Below, piece after piece: positions 6,704 to 12,361 of a DNA stretch of 20,412 nucleotides. Every line of letters begins with the position of its first letter. The stretch's first letter is position 1. A program made the position numbers and the translations under genes. Below the pieces are notes generated by a model that was given only the letters and a program-made list of their open reading frames with translations, was not told the origin of the DNA and made no database searches. The DNA is from an uncultured Coriobacteriaceae bacterium (lineage in GTDB: Bacteria; Actinomycetota; Coriobacteriia; Coriobacteriales; Atopobiaceae). Where the stretch lies: positions 1-20,412 of the forward strand of contig CACXZL010000004.1 in the NCBI GenBank assembly GCA_902772085.1. Reading direction: 5' to 3'.

Positions 6704-6943
6704 TGTTAATGAAGCTCTCCCTCCCAGGAGAGCTTTCTTGTTAGGCCAACCTCTGGGGAGTCGAACCCGTGAGGGCGCGACAAGCCCTCTGGCTTGTCGC
6801 GGGGTGAGGAGCGAAGCGACGAACCCTATGAGCCTTGCCGAAGGCAAGGCGGCGACTCCCGCTGGGGGCACCATGATAATGAAGCTCTCCCTCCCAGAAG
6901 AGCTTCCTTGTTGGGTCAACCTTTGGGGAGTCGTGCCCATGAT
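6683..6943 (+). repeat. 170-bp repeat unit carrying the tRNA-Glu 3' end (1.5 copies)
   Basis: Bases 6683-6773 recur at 6853-6943 with a constant offset of 170 and about 9-10 differences over 91 positions, roughly 90% identity. Each copy starts inside the tRNA T-loop (CGACTCCC), keeps the tRNA 3' end including CCA, then the terminator hairpin and a GGGGAGTCG segment. Unit 1 additionally holds two perfect hairpins: an 11-bp stem with a CTCT loop (6776-6801) and an 8-bp stem with a GAA loop (6832-6850). The arrangement matches the logic of E. coli rtT repeats behind tyrT, and also resembles an attachment-site duplication at a tRNA gene. No integrase is present between the copies. Confidence 0.85.
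6712..6742 (+). terminator. Terminator of tRNA-Glu
   Basis: AAGCTCTCC (6712-6720) and GGAGAGCTT (6727-6735) form a perfect 9-bp stem with a CTCCCA loop and a T-rich tail. A slightly decayed copy with a 7-bp stem is found at 6882-6905 in the second repeat unit. Confidence 0.8.
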
Positions 6944-6982
6944 GCTTTAGTGGCGGTAAGCGTTACTCGAACTCGAACCTAA

Positions 6983-7016
6983 GAACTTCCTAAGTTCCAC
7001 AGTAAACTTCCTAAGT
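6983..7016. promoter_or_regulatory. Two phased copies of a palindromic 12-mer (operator-like)
   Basis: AACTTCCTAAGT occurs at 6984-6995 and 7005-7016, exactly 21 bases apart, i.e. two helical turns. Each is itself palindromic (ACTT-CCT-AAGT), and the first extends to a perfect GAACTT-CCT-AAGTTC. Phased palindromes of this kind are typical for cooperative dimer binding. They lie about 40 bases before the candidate structured RNA at 7057. The bound protein is unknown. Confidence 0.5.
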
Positions 7017-7056
7017 AGAGAATAGATTATCGAGTAAAAGCGCGTCAACTGTTGTC

Positions 7057-7155
7057 TTTGCAACGGCGTGAGTCCAATGAGGACGCCTTGGGTTCGCCTG
7101 CTTCACGGGCGGGAGCACCATTGCAAACGAGCCCTCCCTTGCGGGGAGCTTTTTT
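7057..7155 (+). ncRNA. Candidate small structured RNA ending in a terminator
   Basis: TTTGCAA (7057-7063) can pair with TTGCAAA (7121-7127), enclosing two hairpins. The first is GGC..GTCC with GGACGCC (7065-7087); the second is TTCGCC with GGCGGG (7093-7098 with 7108-7113). A terminator follows at once. This is a compact junction-plus-terminator layout, as in leaders and small RNAs. There is no gene downstream on this strand, and no clear promoter hexamers are seen; phased operator-like palindromes lie upstream. It might instead be another decayed tRNA-end repeat, since it contains GGGAGCACCA before the terminator. Low confidence. Confidence 0.33.
7130..7155 (+). terminator. Rho-independent terminator
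   Basis: AGC and TCCC (7130-7132, 7135-7138) pair with GGGA and GCT (ending 7150), with two bulged C residues, followed by six T residues. It ends the candidate RNA at 7057. The stretch 7156-7199 shows nothing recognisable, and 7228-7328 only a short CTTGC/GCAAG hairpin. Confidence 0.6.
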
Positions 7156-7199
7156 GTTTGGAAGAATGCTGCAAAACAGGAGGTCGTTGAACAGGGAAC

Positions 7200-7227
7200 T
7201 GGAACACCTAACCCGTCCCTTGTTCCA
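7200..7227 (+). repeat. REP-like palindromic element 1
   Basis: TGGAACA (7200-7206) and TGTTCCA (7221-7227) flank the core CCTAACCCGTCCCT. The same core with different but again self-complementary arms recurs at 8210, 8273, 9968 and 12242. It lies about 100 bases past the transferase gene end. Confidence 0.55.
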
Positions 7228-7328
7228 CTGGGCGCGACGCGATGCCGCTCACCTGACCACCACTTGCTTCCTGCAAGCCAACCGACGACAAGCGGGTGCC
7301 GCGCCGCCGGACCCTTCATGTGAGCAAG

Positions 7329-8045
7329 TTATTTCGAAACAGTTCCCAAGCCCTTCTTGGCATTTTCAGCGATGGCGATCGTGCAGGCGAGGCCGCAGAC
7401 CTCGCGGCGAACGATGCGCACACGGACGCCCATGGCAGCCATGGCCCTCGCCGCGTGCGCGTTTCGAAGGGTACCACGCACGTCATGAGGGGCGGCTAGC
7501 TCAAACTCCGTCAGGTCAAACGCAAGCTCTTCGTCGTACTTGTCATACCAACGGCGCAATGGCGCGGCACACGCCTTGAATGCCGCCTCTTTGGCAGAAA
7601 ACACAAAGGCAAAGCCGAACGCCTCGTCGTCAGCAAGCATAGGAGCCACGCGTTGCTCCGACGCACTAAATATAAGAGGGTTGAATTGCTCCCCTCGCTC
7701 GCCCGCGAAGTCTTCTGGGCTCGCGAGGTCTATGCCCAAGCCACGCAGGTCGGGTGAACAATCCGTCTGCGCCGCCGCACACGCTGCCACGCCCTTCTCG
7801 TCGGTGAGGCTTACGAGGAGATTATAGTCCTCGGTACCGTCCATCCCAAGGGCAAACGGTGCCCCTCGCTCGTCGTGCGAGATGCGTACGATCGACCCGT
7901 CTAGCAGCGGTACCGAACGCTCGCCACCCACGTTCCACGTCCCAACCGACGCCACACGCACCCATCCGCTCACGCCGAAGGGCGCCAGCGCCTCCGCGAG
8001 CAGCTCACTCGCCTCATTCTGTGCTCGAAGCAGATCCATGCGCAT
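7329..8045 (-). CDS. 4'-phosphopantetheinyl transferase (Sfp/EntD-like)
   Basis: It transfers the phosphopantetheine arm of coenzyme A to the serine of carrier domains, turning apo- into holo-carriers. The two family motifs are present and correctly spaced: 'LRGLGIDLASPEDF', whose Asp binds magnesium, and 'FVFSAKEAAFKA', with the catalytic Glu and Lys. The length of about 238 residues is usual for the Sfp/EntD branch and longer than the AcpS branch. The nearby NRPS with three carrier domains is the obvious client. The start is uncertain: ATG 8045 and ATG 8039 both fit and no ribosome site is present. TATAGT (8051-8046) ends six bases before the second ATG, so a leaderless message starting at 8039 is plausible. 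A reading from TTG 8075 is less likely. Confidence 0.9.
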   Translation of the reverse strand: MRMDLLRAQNEASELLAEALAPFGVSGWVRVASVGTWNVGGERSVPLLDGSIVRISHDERGAPFALGMDGTEDYNLLVSLTDEKGVAACAAAQTDCSPDLRGLGIDLASPEDFAGERGEQFNPLIFSASEQRVAPMLADDEAFGFAFVFSAKEAAFKACAAPLRRWYDKYDEELAFDLTEFELAAPHDVRGTLRNAHAARAMAAMGVRVRIVRREVCGLACTIAIAENAKKGLGTVSK

Positions 8046-8121
8046 ACTATAGCAAAGCAAGGGCTCGACAACCAAATGAAGGCCTGGCGCTCTGGCGATT
8101 CCGCGAAAAGTGACGCCTCGA

Positions 8122-8208
8122 CTTCGCTATGGTAAGCGTACTGGTCTATTTCGTGCACAAAGCGAGGTGAGCGAGCTGCTTGCGGAGATGCAAGCGTCCT
8201 TTGACGTG
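8122..8208 (+). pseudogene. Inverted, truncated copy of the transferase 5' end
   Basis: Read on the plus strand, bases 8122-8208 align without gaps to the first part of the transferase gene read on the minus strand. The encoded 'FRAQSEVSELLAEMQASFDV' matches 'LRAQNEASELLAEALAPFGV' at 13 of 20 positions. The start codon is lost, and the homology stops exactly where the palindromic element at 8210 begins. This leaves a head-to-head inverted duplication with about 75 bases between the copies. It is not expected to make a product. Confidence 0.7.
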
Positions 8209-8209
8209 G

Positions 8210-8251
8210 ACCAGACAAGTAACCCGTCCCCTTGTCTTGCGCTTGTCTGGT
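8210..8251 (+). repeat. REP-like palindromic element 2
   Basis: ACCAGACAAG (8210-8219) is followed by the core TAACCCGTCCC, then CTTGTCT (8231-8237), and a second, perfect 10-bp partner CTTGTCTGGT (8242-8251). Either right arm can pair with the left arm. It abuts the broken transferase copy. Confidence 0.6.
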
Positions 8252-8272
8252 GGTGGGCTTTGTTGCTTGTGG

Positions 8273-8303
8273 ACCAGAGAAGTGATCTGTCCCCTTGCCT
8301 GGT
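8273..8303 (+). repeat. REP-like palindromic element 3
   Basis: ACCAGAGAAG (8273-8282) and CTTGCCTGGT (8294-8303) pair with two mismatches around the core TGATCTGTCCC. It starts 5 bases beyond the end of the 511-residue secreted-protein gene, so it could also serve as its 3' hairpin. Confidence 0.5.
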
Positions 8304-8307
8304 GGCT

Positions 8308-9843
8308 CTACTTAAGGCCGAGGTCGATGAAGTACGTGCCTTTCTGGGTGTTTGTACCCGAGACAGTGGTCTTGTTGGTTGCGGATCCGTCCCACTGGAG
8401 CATGGACGCGTCGTAGTGGCCGCCGTCGTTGCTCCAGTCGCCCCAGTAAGCGAGTCCCGCCACAGGCAAGCCGGCACTGCCGCGGTCGCCTGCCCTCTTT
8501 GTGCTGTAATGTCGCGTTATGGCGTTGTTTCCGCTGGCCTCGAGGTCGTAGGCCAAACCGGCCAGCTGCAGGTCCTCCAGTACGGTATGCCCATGTAGGC
8601 GGCTGAGGTAGTCACGAATGTTTGCGTCCGAAATCCCGCTGATGCCTTCGTTGACGTAGCAGGTGGCCTTCCACCTGGTCGCGCATTTGTTGAGCGTGTA
8701 ACACCTTACGGAAAAGCCGCCCTTGTCCAAATCGAGCGTGGCAGGATTGGTACCCGCGTTCATGGAGTTTACCTGCTTGAGGGCTCTTTGCAGCAGCGTA
8801 GTGAGCGTGGTTTCCACATGGTCGGGGTCCTCGTATATGCGCAGATACATTGCAAGCAGCCCATAGGCGCGCGACAGAGAGCTCGTAATGCTCGTGCGCA
8901 GGGCTTGTTTGGGCCCCCAGGCCTCGGTCTCCCAGTTGTAGTAGTTCTCCCACATTGAGTCCCACACGGGAATGGGGTTTGTGATATTGGACTGACCTGC
9001 TATATTTGCCACGCGAATGAACAACTGTTTGATGTGGGCCATGTCGCTTTCGTATTGGATGAAGCCGTTGGTGCGGTTTTGTTCTGCGGCCAAAACCGCC
9101 TGTACGACATCCTCACGCCACTGGCTCTCCTGCTCGGGAGTGGCGTCTTTTGGCAGCGGCGCAAGCCCAAGCCGCGAAAGGTGATTGGCGTCAAACATTC
9201 CCTCGACTTCGGAGCAATAGGTTGAAAGGTCGTTTGCATTTTCTATAAGGCTGCGAACGTTGGCGATGTTGACGCCATACTCCACGTCGGCAAGCCGCCT
9301 GTCCATGCTCGCAAGCCTATACTGCACGGAGTTGAGACCGTCCATGACGTCGTTGGTGGTAGGTCCTGTGCTGGCACCAAGACCCATCCAACCCATAAGG
9401 TCGCTCACGAGGGTGTTTGCACCACCGATCATAAGCGCCGGATTACCTGCCCCCAGGAAAATCGACGCAATGTCTATCCCAATCCTGCTCGCGTTGAGCA
9501 AGACGTTTGCAAGCTTCTTCGTGTCCTCGGTTGTCCAGCCTTTGTCGTCGTCGCTTGCCTGGGCAAACAAGAGCACGGGGTCTGCTTCGTCGAGAGTCGA
9601 CTCGTCCTCGCCGCTTGCGAATTCGTCGTTCGGGGTCGCCTCCGTTGCCGGCTCGGCCACCTCGATTGCGTTTTGCGGCTGATCTTGATCGCATGCGGTC
9701 TGGTCGTCTACGACCGTTATGGCAGCTTCGTCTCCTGTGCCTTCGTGCGCCGCCTCGGCAAGCGCCGGCGCAGGTACGAGGGTGACAAGAAGCGCTGCCG
9801 TCATAGCAGCTGCGGTAAGTTTGGTTGCGCGTGTGTACTTCAT
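8308..9843 (-). CDS. Secreted protein of unrecognised family, paralogue 1 (511 aa)
   Basis: I do not recognise this family. A signal peptide is clear: basic 'MKYTRATK', a hydrophobic core, and 'PAPALA' with probable cleavage after A29. Residues 30-100 form an acidic, low-complexity linker. Residues about 108-155 are helical and hydrophobic ('IGIDIASIFLGAGNPALMIG'), followed by a likely coiled coil (about 165-215) and a helical middle region. An aromatic-rich motif 'VWDSMWENYYNWETEAWG' spans 293-310. The C-terminal 100 residues look beta-rich and bear several Trp. It is clearly homologous over most of its length to the gene at 10009-11559. The helical core with a hydrophobic patch plus a beta C-terminus recalls alpha-helical pore-forming toxins, but that is only an analogy. 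AGAGGTGA precedes the ATG, and an ECF-like promoter lies at 9873-9906. Confidence 0.85.
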   Translation of the reverse strand: MKYTRATKLTAAAMTAALLVTLVPAPALAEAAHEGTGDEAAITVVDDQTACDQDQPQNAIEVAEPATEATPNDEFASGEDESTLDEADPVLLFAQASDDDKGWTTEDTKKLANVLLNASRIGIDIASIFLGAGNPALMIGGANTLVSDLMGWMGLGASTGPTTNDVMDGLNSVQYRLASMDRRLADVEYGVNIANVRSLIENANDLSTYCSEVEGMFDANHLSRLGLAPLPKDATPEQESQWREDVVQAVLAAEQNRTNGFIQYESDMAHIKQLFIRVANIAGQSNITNPIPVWDSMWENYYNWETEAWGPKQALRTSITSSLSRAYGLLAMYLRIYEDPDHVETTLTTLLQRALKQVNSMNAGTNPATLDLDKGGFSVRCYTLNKCATRWKATCYVNEGISGISDANIRDYLSRLHGHTVLEDLQLAGLAYDLEASGNNAITRHYSTKRAGDRGSAGLPVAGLAYWGDWSNDGGHYDASMLQWDGSATNKTTVSGTNTQKGTYFIDLGLK

Positions 9844-9872
9844 GGCCGTTCACCTCTTTCTAATTGGGCTAT

Positions 9873-9906
9873 GTATGTATACGCACCGTCCCCAGCTTTG
9901 TCCCAA
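9873..9906 (-). promoter_or_regulatory. Shared ECF-like promoter, copy A
   Basis: On the minus strand TTGGGACA (9906-9899), 12 bases, then GTGCGTATACATA (9886-9874). The same two blocks with identical spacing precede the other two exported-protein genes. Read as GGGAC-N16-CGTA it resembles promoters of ECF sigma factors. The leader to the ATG at 9843 is about 30 bases. Confidence 0.65.
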
Positions 9907-9967
9907 CCTAAATCCAGTTTCTTTACGCCAACAAGGGCCTTCGCGCATTTTGCCCGTCACATGGGCT

Positions 9968-9996
9968 GCGCGCAAAGGGACGGGTCCTTTGCGCGC
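9968..9996 (-). repeat. REP-like palindromic element 4 (opposite orientation)
   Basis: GCGCGCAAAG (9968-9977) and CTTTGCGCGC (9987-9996) form a perfect 10-bp inverted repeat. On the minus strand the loop region reads GACCCGTCC, the same core as elements 1 and 2, but the arms are entirely different. It sits 12 bases beyond the stop of the 516-residue protein gene and may act as its 3' hairpin; no T run follows. Confidence 0.6.
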
Positions 9997-10008
9997 CTGC
10001 CGTTGCAC

Positions 10009-11559
10009 TCACTCTTCGGTAAGGTTCAACCACACGAAATTATGACCAGAACGGACGTTCTTGTGTACGTCGGTCCACTGGGTTTGCTCGTTGTCATAAT
10101 GGCCGTCCCAATAGAGGATTCGCGCGGTGTACGTGCCGCTCTTTTTGTTGCCCTGATAGGCCATACCCACCGTAATGGTACCGTTCCAGTTGCTCCAATC
10201 CGCCACAAGCCCGGCAAGCTGTAGATCTTGTTCGACGTTCATTCCGTGCAGGCGCCGGACGTAGGCATCTATGTCGGAATCGGGCACGTCGTGATTCTTT
10301 GAGTTGATTTCAGCAGAGGTAGCAACGGTAAGTTTGGTGGCAAACTTCTTGAGCGTAGGTGACCACACGTGTCCTCCTGACCCCAAAAGCATCGCGTTGC
10401 GCACGTCCTCTGGGTTTTTTCCAGCGTCCATCGAGCCGATTTGCGCGAGCGCGCTGTCGAGCTGCGCGGTAAGCGCGGTTTCGGTATGGTCGGGATCCTT
10501 GTAGATCTGGAGATATACGGCGAGCAGGCCGTAGGCGCGCGTTATCGTGGTGGTAGTGCTGGTACGAAGCGCTTGGCGAGCGCCCCAGCCCTCAGTTTCC
10601 CAGTTGTAGTAGTTTGCCCAGTAGCTATCCCATGCCGCGACGGGATTGGTTACGCTTGACTCGGCCGCCACGTTGCTTATGTGGCTATAGAGCCGCTTGA
10701 TGTGATCCATGTCGTTCTCGAACTGAATGAACCCGGCCGGCTTGCGGTCCTTTGACGCCTTGAGCATTGCCTGCACCGTCTGCTCGCGCCAGGCGTCCGT
10801 TTGCTCGGGCGTGGCATCCTCGGGCAGCGGCGCAAGGCCGAGCTTGGCCAGATGAGCCTCGTCAAACATTTCCTCGACCTCAGAGCAGTACGTGGAGAGG
10901 TCCATGAGGCTTTCCAACAGATCACGTGTGTTTATGAGGTTTACACCCAGCGCAACGTTGTCGATTCTTGACTCGATGCTACCGAGCTTGCCGTTCATGG
11001 CCTCGATCTTGTTCATGAGGTCGCATATGGATGGGCCGGACGAGCCTCCTTTGCCCGTCCACTTCAGGGCAGCGTTCACGAGTCCGCGTGCGCCGCCAAG
11101 AATAGACTTTGCGTTACCGCCACTGAGGAAGATCTTTGACAGGTCGGAGAGGTTGTTTCCCTGCGAAAGGAGCTCGGATACCAGTTTTGTGTCGTTGGCC
11201 GTCCAGATGTTTGCGTTGGCCTTGGTGTTGGTACTGGCGTTACATGTCTGGGCAGTAAGCAGCATGGGCTCGTCGGCCTCTGGCTGGGCCTGCTCGACGT
11301 CTTTGTCGGAGCTGGAAGGCGCATCGTCTAGCACGATTGCGGCGTCACCCGACTCGTCGAGCGGCTGTATCGCAGTTTCCTGCCCGTCCTGGCTCTGGAT
11401 CGGTTGCGCCTCGTCCACAACCGCTGGGGAAGCTTGGGCAACCGCACTGCCGCTGGCTGCTTCGGCGAGCGCCGGCACGGGCACAAGGGAAAAGGTGAGC
11501 GTTGCGGCAATGGCTGCGGTGGCGACTCTTGTGGCAACGGTGTTCTTGATGTGCTTCAT
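10009..11559 (-). CDS. Secreted protein of unrecognised family, paralogue 2 (516 aa)
   Basis: This is a tandem paralogue of the 511-residue protein, and its function is also unknown. The signal peptide is 'MKHIKNTVATRVATA', a hydrophobic core, and 'VPVPALA' with cleavage after A32. An acidic linker follows (about 33-105), then a hydrophobic helical region, a predicted coiled coil ('MNKIEAMNGKLGSIESRIDN') and the conserved block 'DLSTYCSEVEEMFDEAHL'. The aromatic motif 'AAWDSYWANYYNWETEGWG' follows. The C-terminal region differs most, ending in a beta-rich, Trp-containing domain. I start at ATG 11559: GGAAGGA lies about 10 bases upstream, and the signal peptide begins there. The frame is open further upstream, but that would run through the promoter and the upstream terminator. 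It has its own ECF-like promoter. Confidence 0.86.
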   Translation of the reverse strand: MKHIKNTVATRVATAAIAATLTFSLVPVPALAEAASGSAVAQASPAVVDEAQPIQSQDGQETAIQPLDESGDAAIVLDDAPSSSDKDVEQAQPEADEPMLLTAQTCNASTNTKANANIWTANDTKLVSELLSQGNNLSDLSKIFLSGGNAKSILGGARGLVNAALKWTGKGGSSGPSICDLMNKIEAMNGKLGSIESRIDNVALGVNLINTRDLLESLMDLSTYCSEVEEMFDEAHLAKLGLAPLPEDATPEQTDAWREQTVQAMLKASKDRKPAGFIQFENDMDHIKRLYSHISNVAAESSVTNPVAAWDSYWANYYNWETEGWGARQALRTSTTTTITRAYGLLAVYLQIYKDPDHTETALTAQLDSALAQIGSMDAGKNPEDVRNAMLLGSGGHVWSPTLKKFATKLTVATSAEINSKNHDVPDSDIDAYVRRLHGMNVEQDLQLAGLVADWSNWNGTITVGMAYQGNKKSGTYTARILYWDGHYDNEQTQWTDVHKNVRSGHNFVWLNLTEE

Positions 11560-11593
11560 GGCGGATTCATCCTTCCTGCAAGTGGCCTCTTTT

Positions 11594-11627
11594 CTATACA
11601 TACGCACAAGACGAATGCGTGTCCCAA
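11594..11627 (-). promoter_or_regulatory. Shared ECF-like promoter, copy B
   Basis: Minus strand TTGGGACA (11627-11620), 12 bases, then GTGCGTATGTATAG (11607-11594). The block spacing is identical to copies A and C. The T run of the preceding gene's terminator runs directly into its first block. Confidence 0.65.
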
Positions 11628-11685
11628 AAAAAAGACCGCAAGTGAAGCCCCCTCCTGTATCGTGCGATGCAGGAGGGGGCTTCAC
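11626..11685 (-). terminator. Terminator of the 141-residue secreted protein gene
   Basis: GTGAAGCCCCCTCCTG and CAGGAGGGGGCTTCAC (11642-11657 and 11670-11685) form a perfect 16-bp stem with a 12-base loop. On the minus strand eight T residues (11633-11626) follow after an 8-base gap. It begins 10 bases past the stop at 11695. The stem alone would also work on the plus strand. Confidence 0.75.
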
Positions 11686-11694
11686 CTGTGTGTC

Positions 11695-12120
11695 TTACTC
11701 GTCGTCATCCGGTATGCCAGGCACCTTGTCGAACGTGTACTCAACCATTATGGTGCCGCTTCCGTAGTTTCTCCATTTCGCCGTTTTACCGTTTACCTTT
11801 ACGGCCACGTTCTCGACGAACATATAGTCTCTATCGACTTTGAGCGTGAAGCTTGCCGTGTACTGCTTGCCCATTTGGAACGTTTCGTCGCCCGGATTCC
11901 ATGAGACGCCGCTCATGCGCACTCCCCTTGATGGCGTGGAGCTCATGCTGCCCGACGTGTCGGGCCTGTGTCCCGCGCGAGGTTGCTCGATCCTCACGTT
12001 GACCTCAAGAATTCGTTGGATGGCATACGCCGGCTTGGACACGAGACAGGAAAGCGCGCCTGCCACAACCACCGCGACCGCGACCGCCACAACGCGAGTA
12101 AGGATACCGTGCTTTTTCAT
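11695..12120 (-). CDS. Small secreted protein with Ig-like domain (141 aa)
   Basis: Function unknown. A signal peptide is evident: 'MKKHGILTR', a long Val/Ala-rich core, and 'SKPAYA' with cleavage after about residue 32. The mature part of about 109 residues ends in a segment like 'FTLKVDRDYMFVENVAVKVN', then 'GTIMVEYTFDKV' and an acidic tail 'PDDDE'. This strand pattern resembles Ig-like or bacterial beta-sandwich domains of Gram-positive surface proteins ('Y.F....V.VNG.......V.Y.F'). There is no wall anchor or second membrane segment, so it is probably released or bound to a partner. I start at ATG 12120, at the signal peptide, with GAGGAGAAAGG upstream. It shares the ECF-like promoter with its two neighbours and ends at a strong terminator. 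Confidence 0.8.
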   Translation of the reverse strand: MKKHGILTRVVAVAVAVVVAGALSCLVSKPAYAIQRILEVNVRIEQPRAGHRPDTSGSMSSTPSRGVRMSGVSWNPGDETFQMGKQYTASFTLKVDRDYMFVENVAVKVNGKTAKWRNYGSGTIMVEYTFDKVPGIPDDDE

Positions 12121-12190
12121 GATGGGACCTTTCTCCTCTTCGGCGTGGAACATCAACCGCGTCGAACCTTTTGCGATTTGTCGTACGCCT

Positions 12191-12222
12191 ATGTATACGC
12201 ACCGCGCGGCATCTTGTCCCAA
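12191..12222 (-). promoter_or_regulatory. Shared ECF-like promoter, copy C
   Basis: Minus strand TTGGGACA (12222-12215), 12 bases, then GTGCGTATACATAG (12202-12189). It is the same as copies A and B. The leader to the ATG at 12120 is longer here, about 65 bases. Confidence 0.63.
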
Positions 12223-12241
12223 AGTTTTTTCTAAATCGCGA

Positions 12242-12273
12242 ACCAGACAAGTAACGATCTATCCCCTTGTCTG
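12242..12273 (+). repeat. REP-like palindromic element 5
   Basis: CAGACAAG (12244-12251) and CTTGTCTG (12266-12273) form a perfect 8-bp inverted repeat around TAACGATCTATCCC. The arms match element 2, while the core resembles element 3. It lies between the divergent secreted-protein and NRPS genes. Confidence 0.55.
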
Positions 12274-12303
12274 AATGCCAACAACCGTCGCTGCAGGCTG
12301 CTT

Positions 12304-12361
12304 TTGGCTGACGGTAGTACAATGCTGCAATAATCTGCTCCGAAAAAACAGAGGAGTTCCC
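12304..12361 (+). promoter_or_regulatory. NRPS upstream region: weak promoter and ribosome site
   Basis: TACAAT (12318-12323) and AATAAT (12329-12334) are possible -10 elements, with TTGGCT (12304-12309) 19 bases before the second; none is convincing. AGAGGAG (12350-12356) is a good ribosome site 5-6 bases before the ATG at 12362 and fixes the start. The gap between the divergent genes is about 240 bases. Confidence 0.4.

Noticed and set aside
6852..6873. Second tRNA gene
   Set aside because: Only the T-loop 3' half to CCA is present; no D-arm, anticodon arm or 5' acceptor strand precedes it.
6683..6943. CRISPR array or active integration site
   Set aside because: There are only two repeat copies, the spacer is not variable, and there is no cas or integrase gene.
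7064..7120. Third tRNA or full tRNA pseudogene ending in GCACCA
   Set aside because: No consistent cloverleaf can be drawn; the two hairpins and closing stem fit a different fold.
11560..11685. 42-residue N-terminal extension of the 516-residue secreted protein
   Set aside because: It would be encoded by the upstream terminator stem and the promoter; the signal peptide and ribosome site point to ATG 11559.
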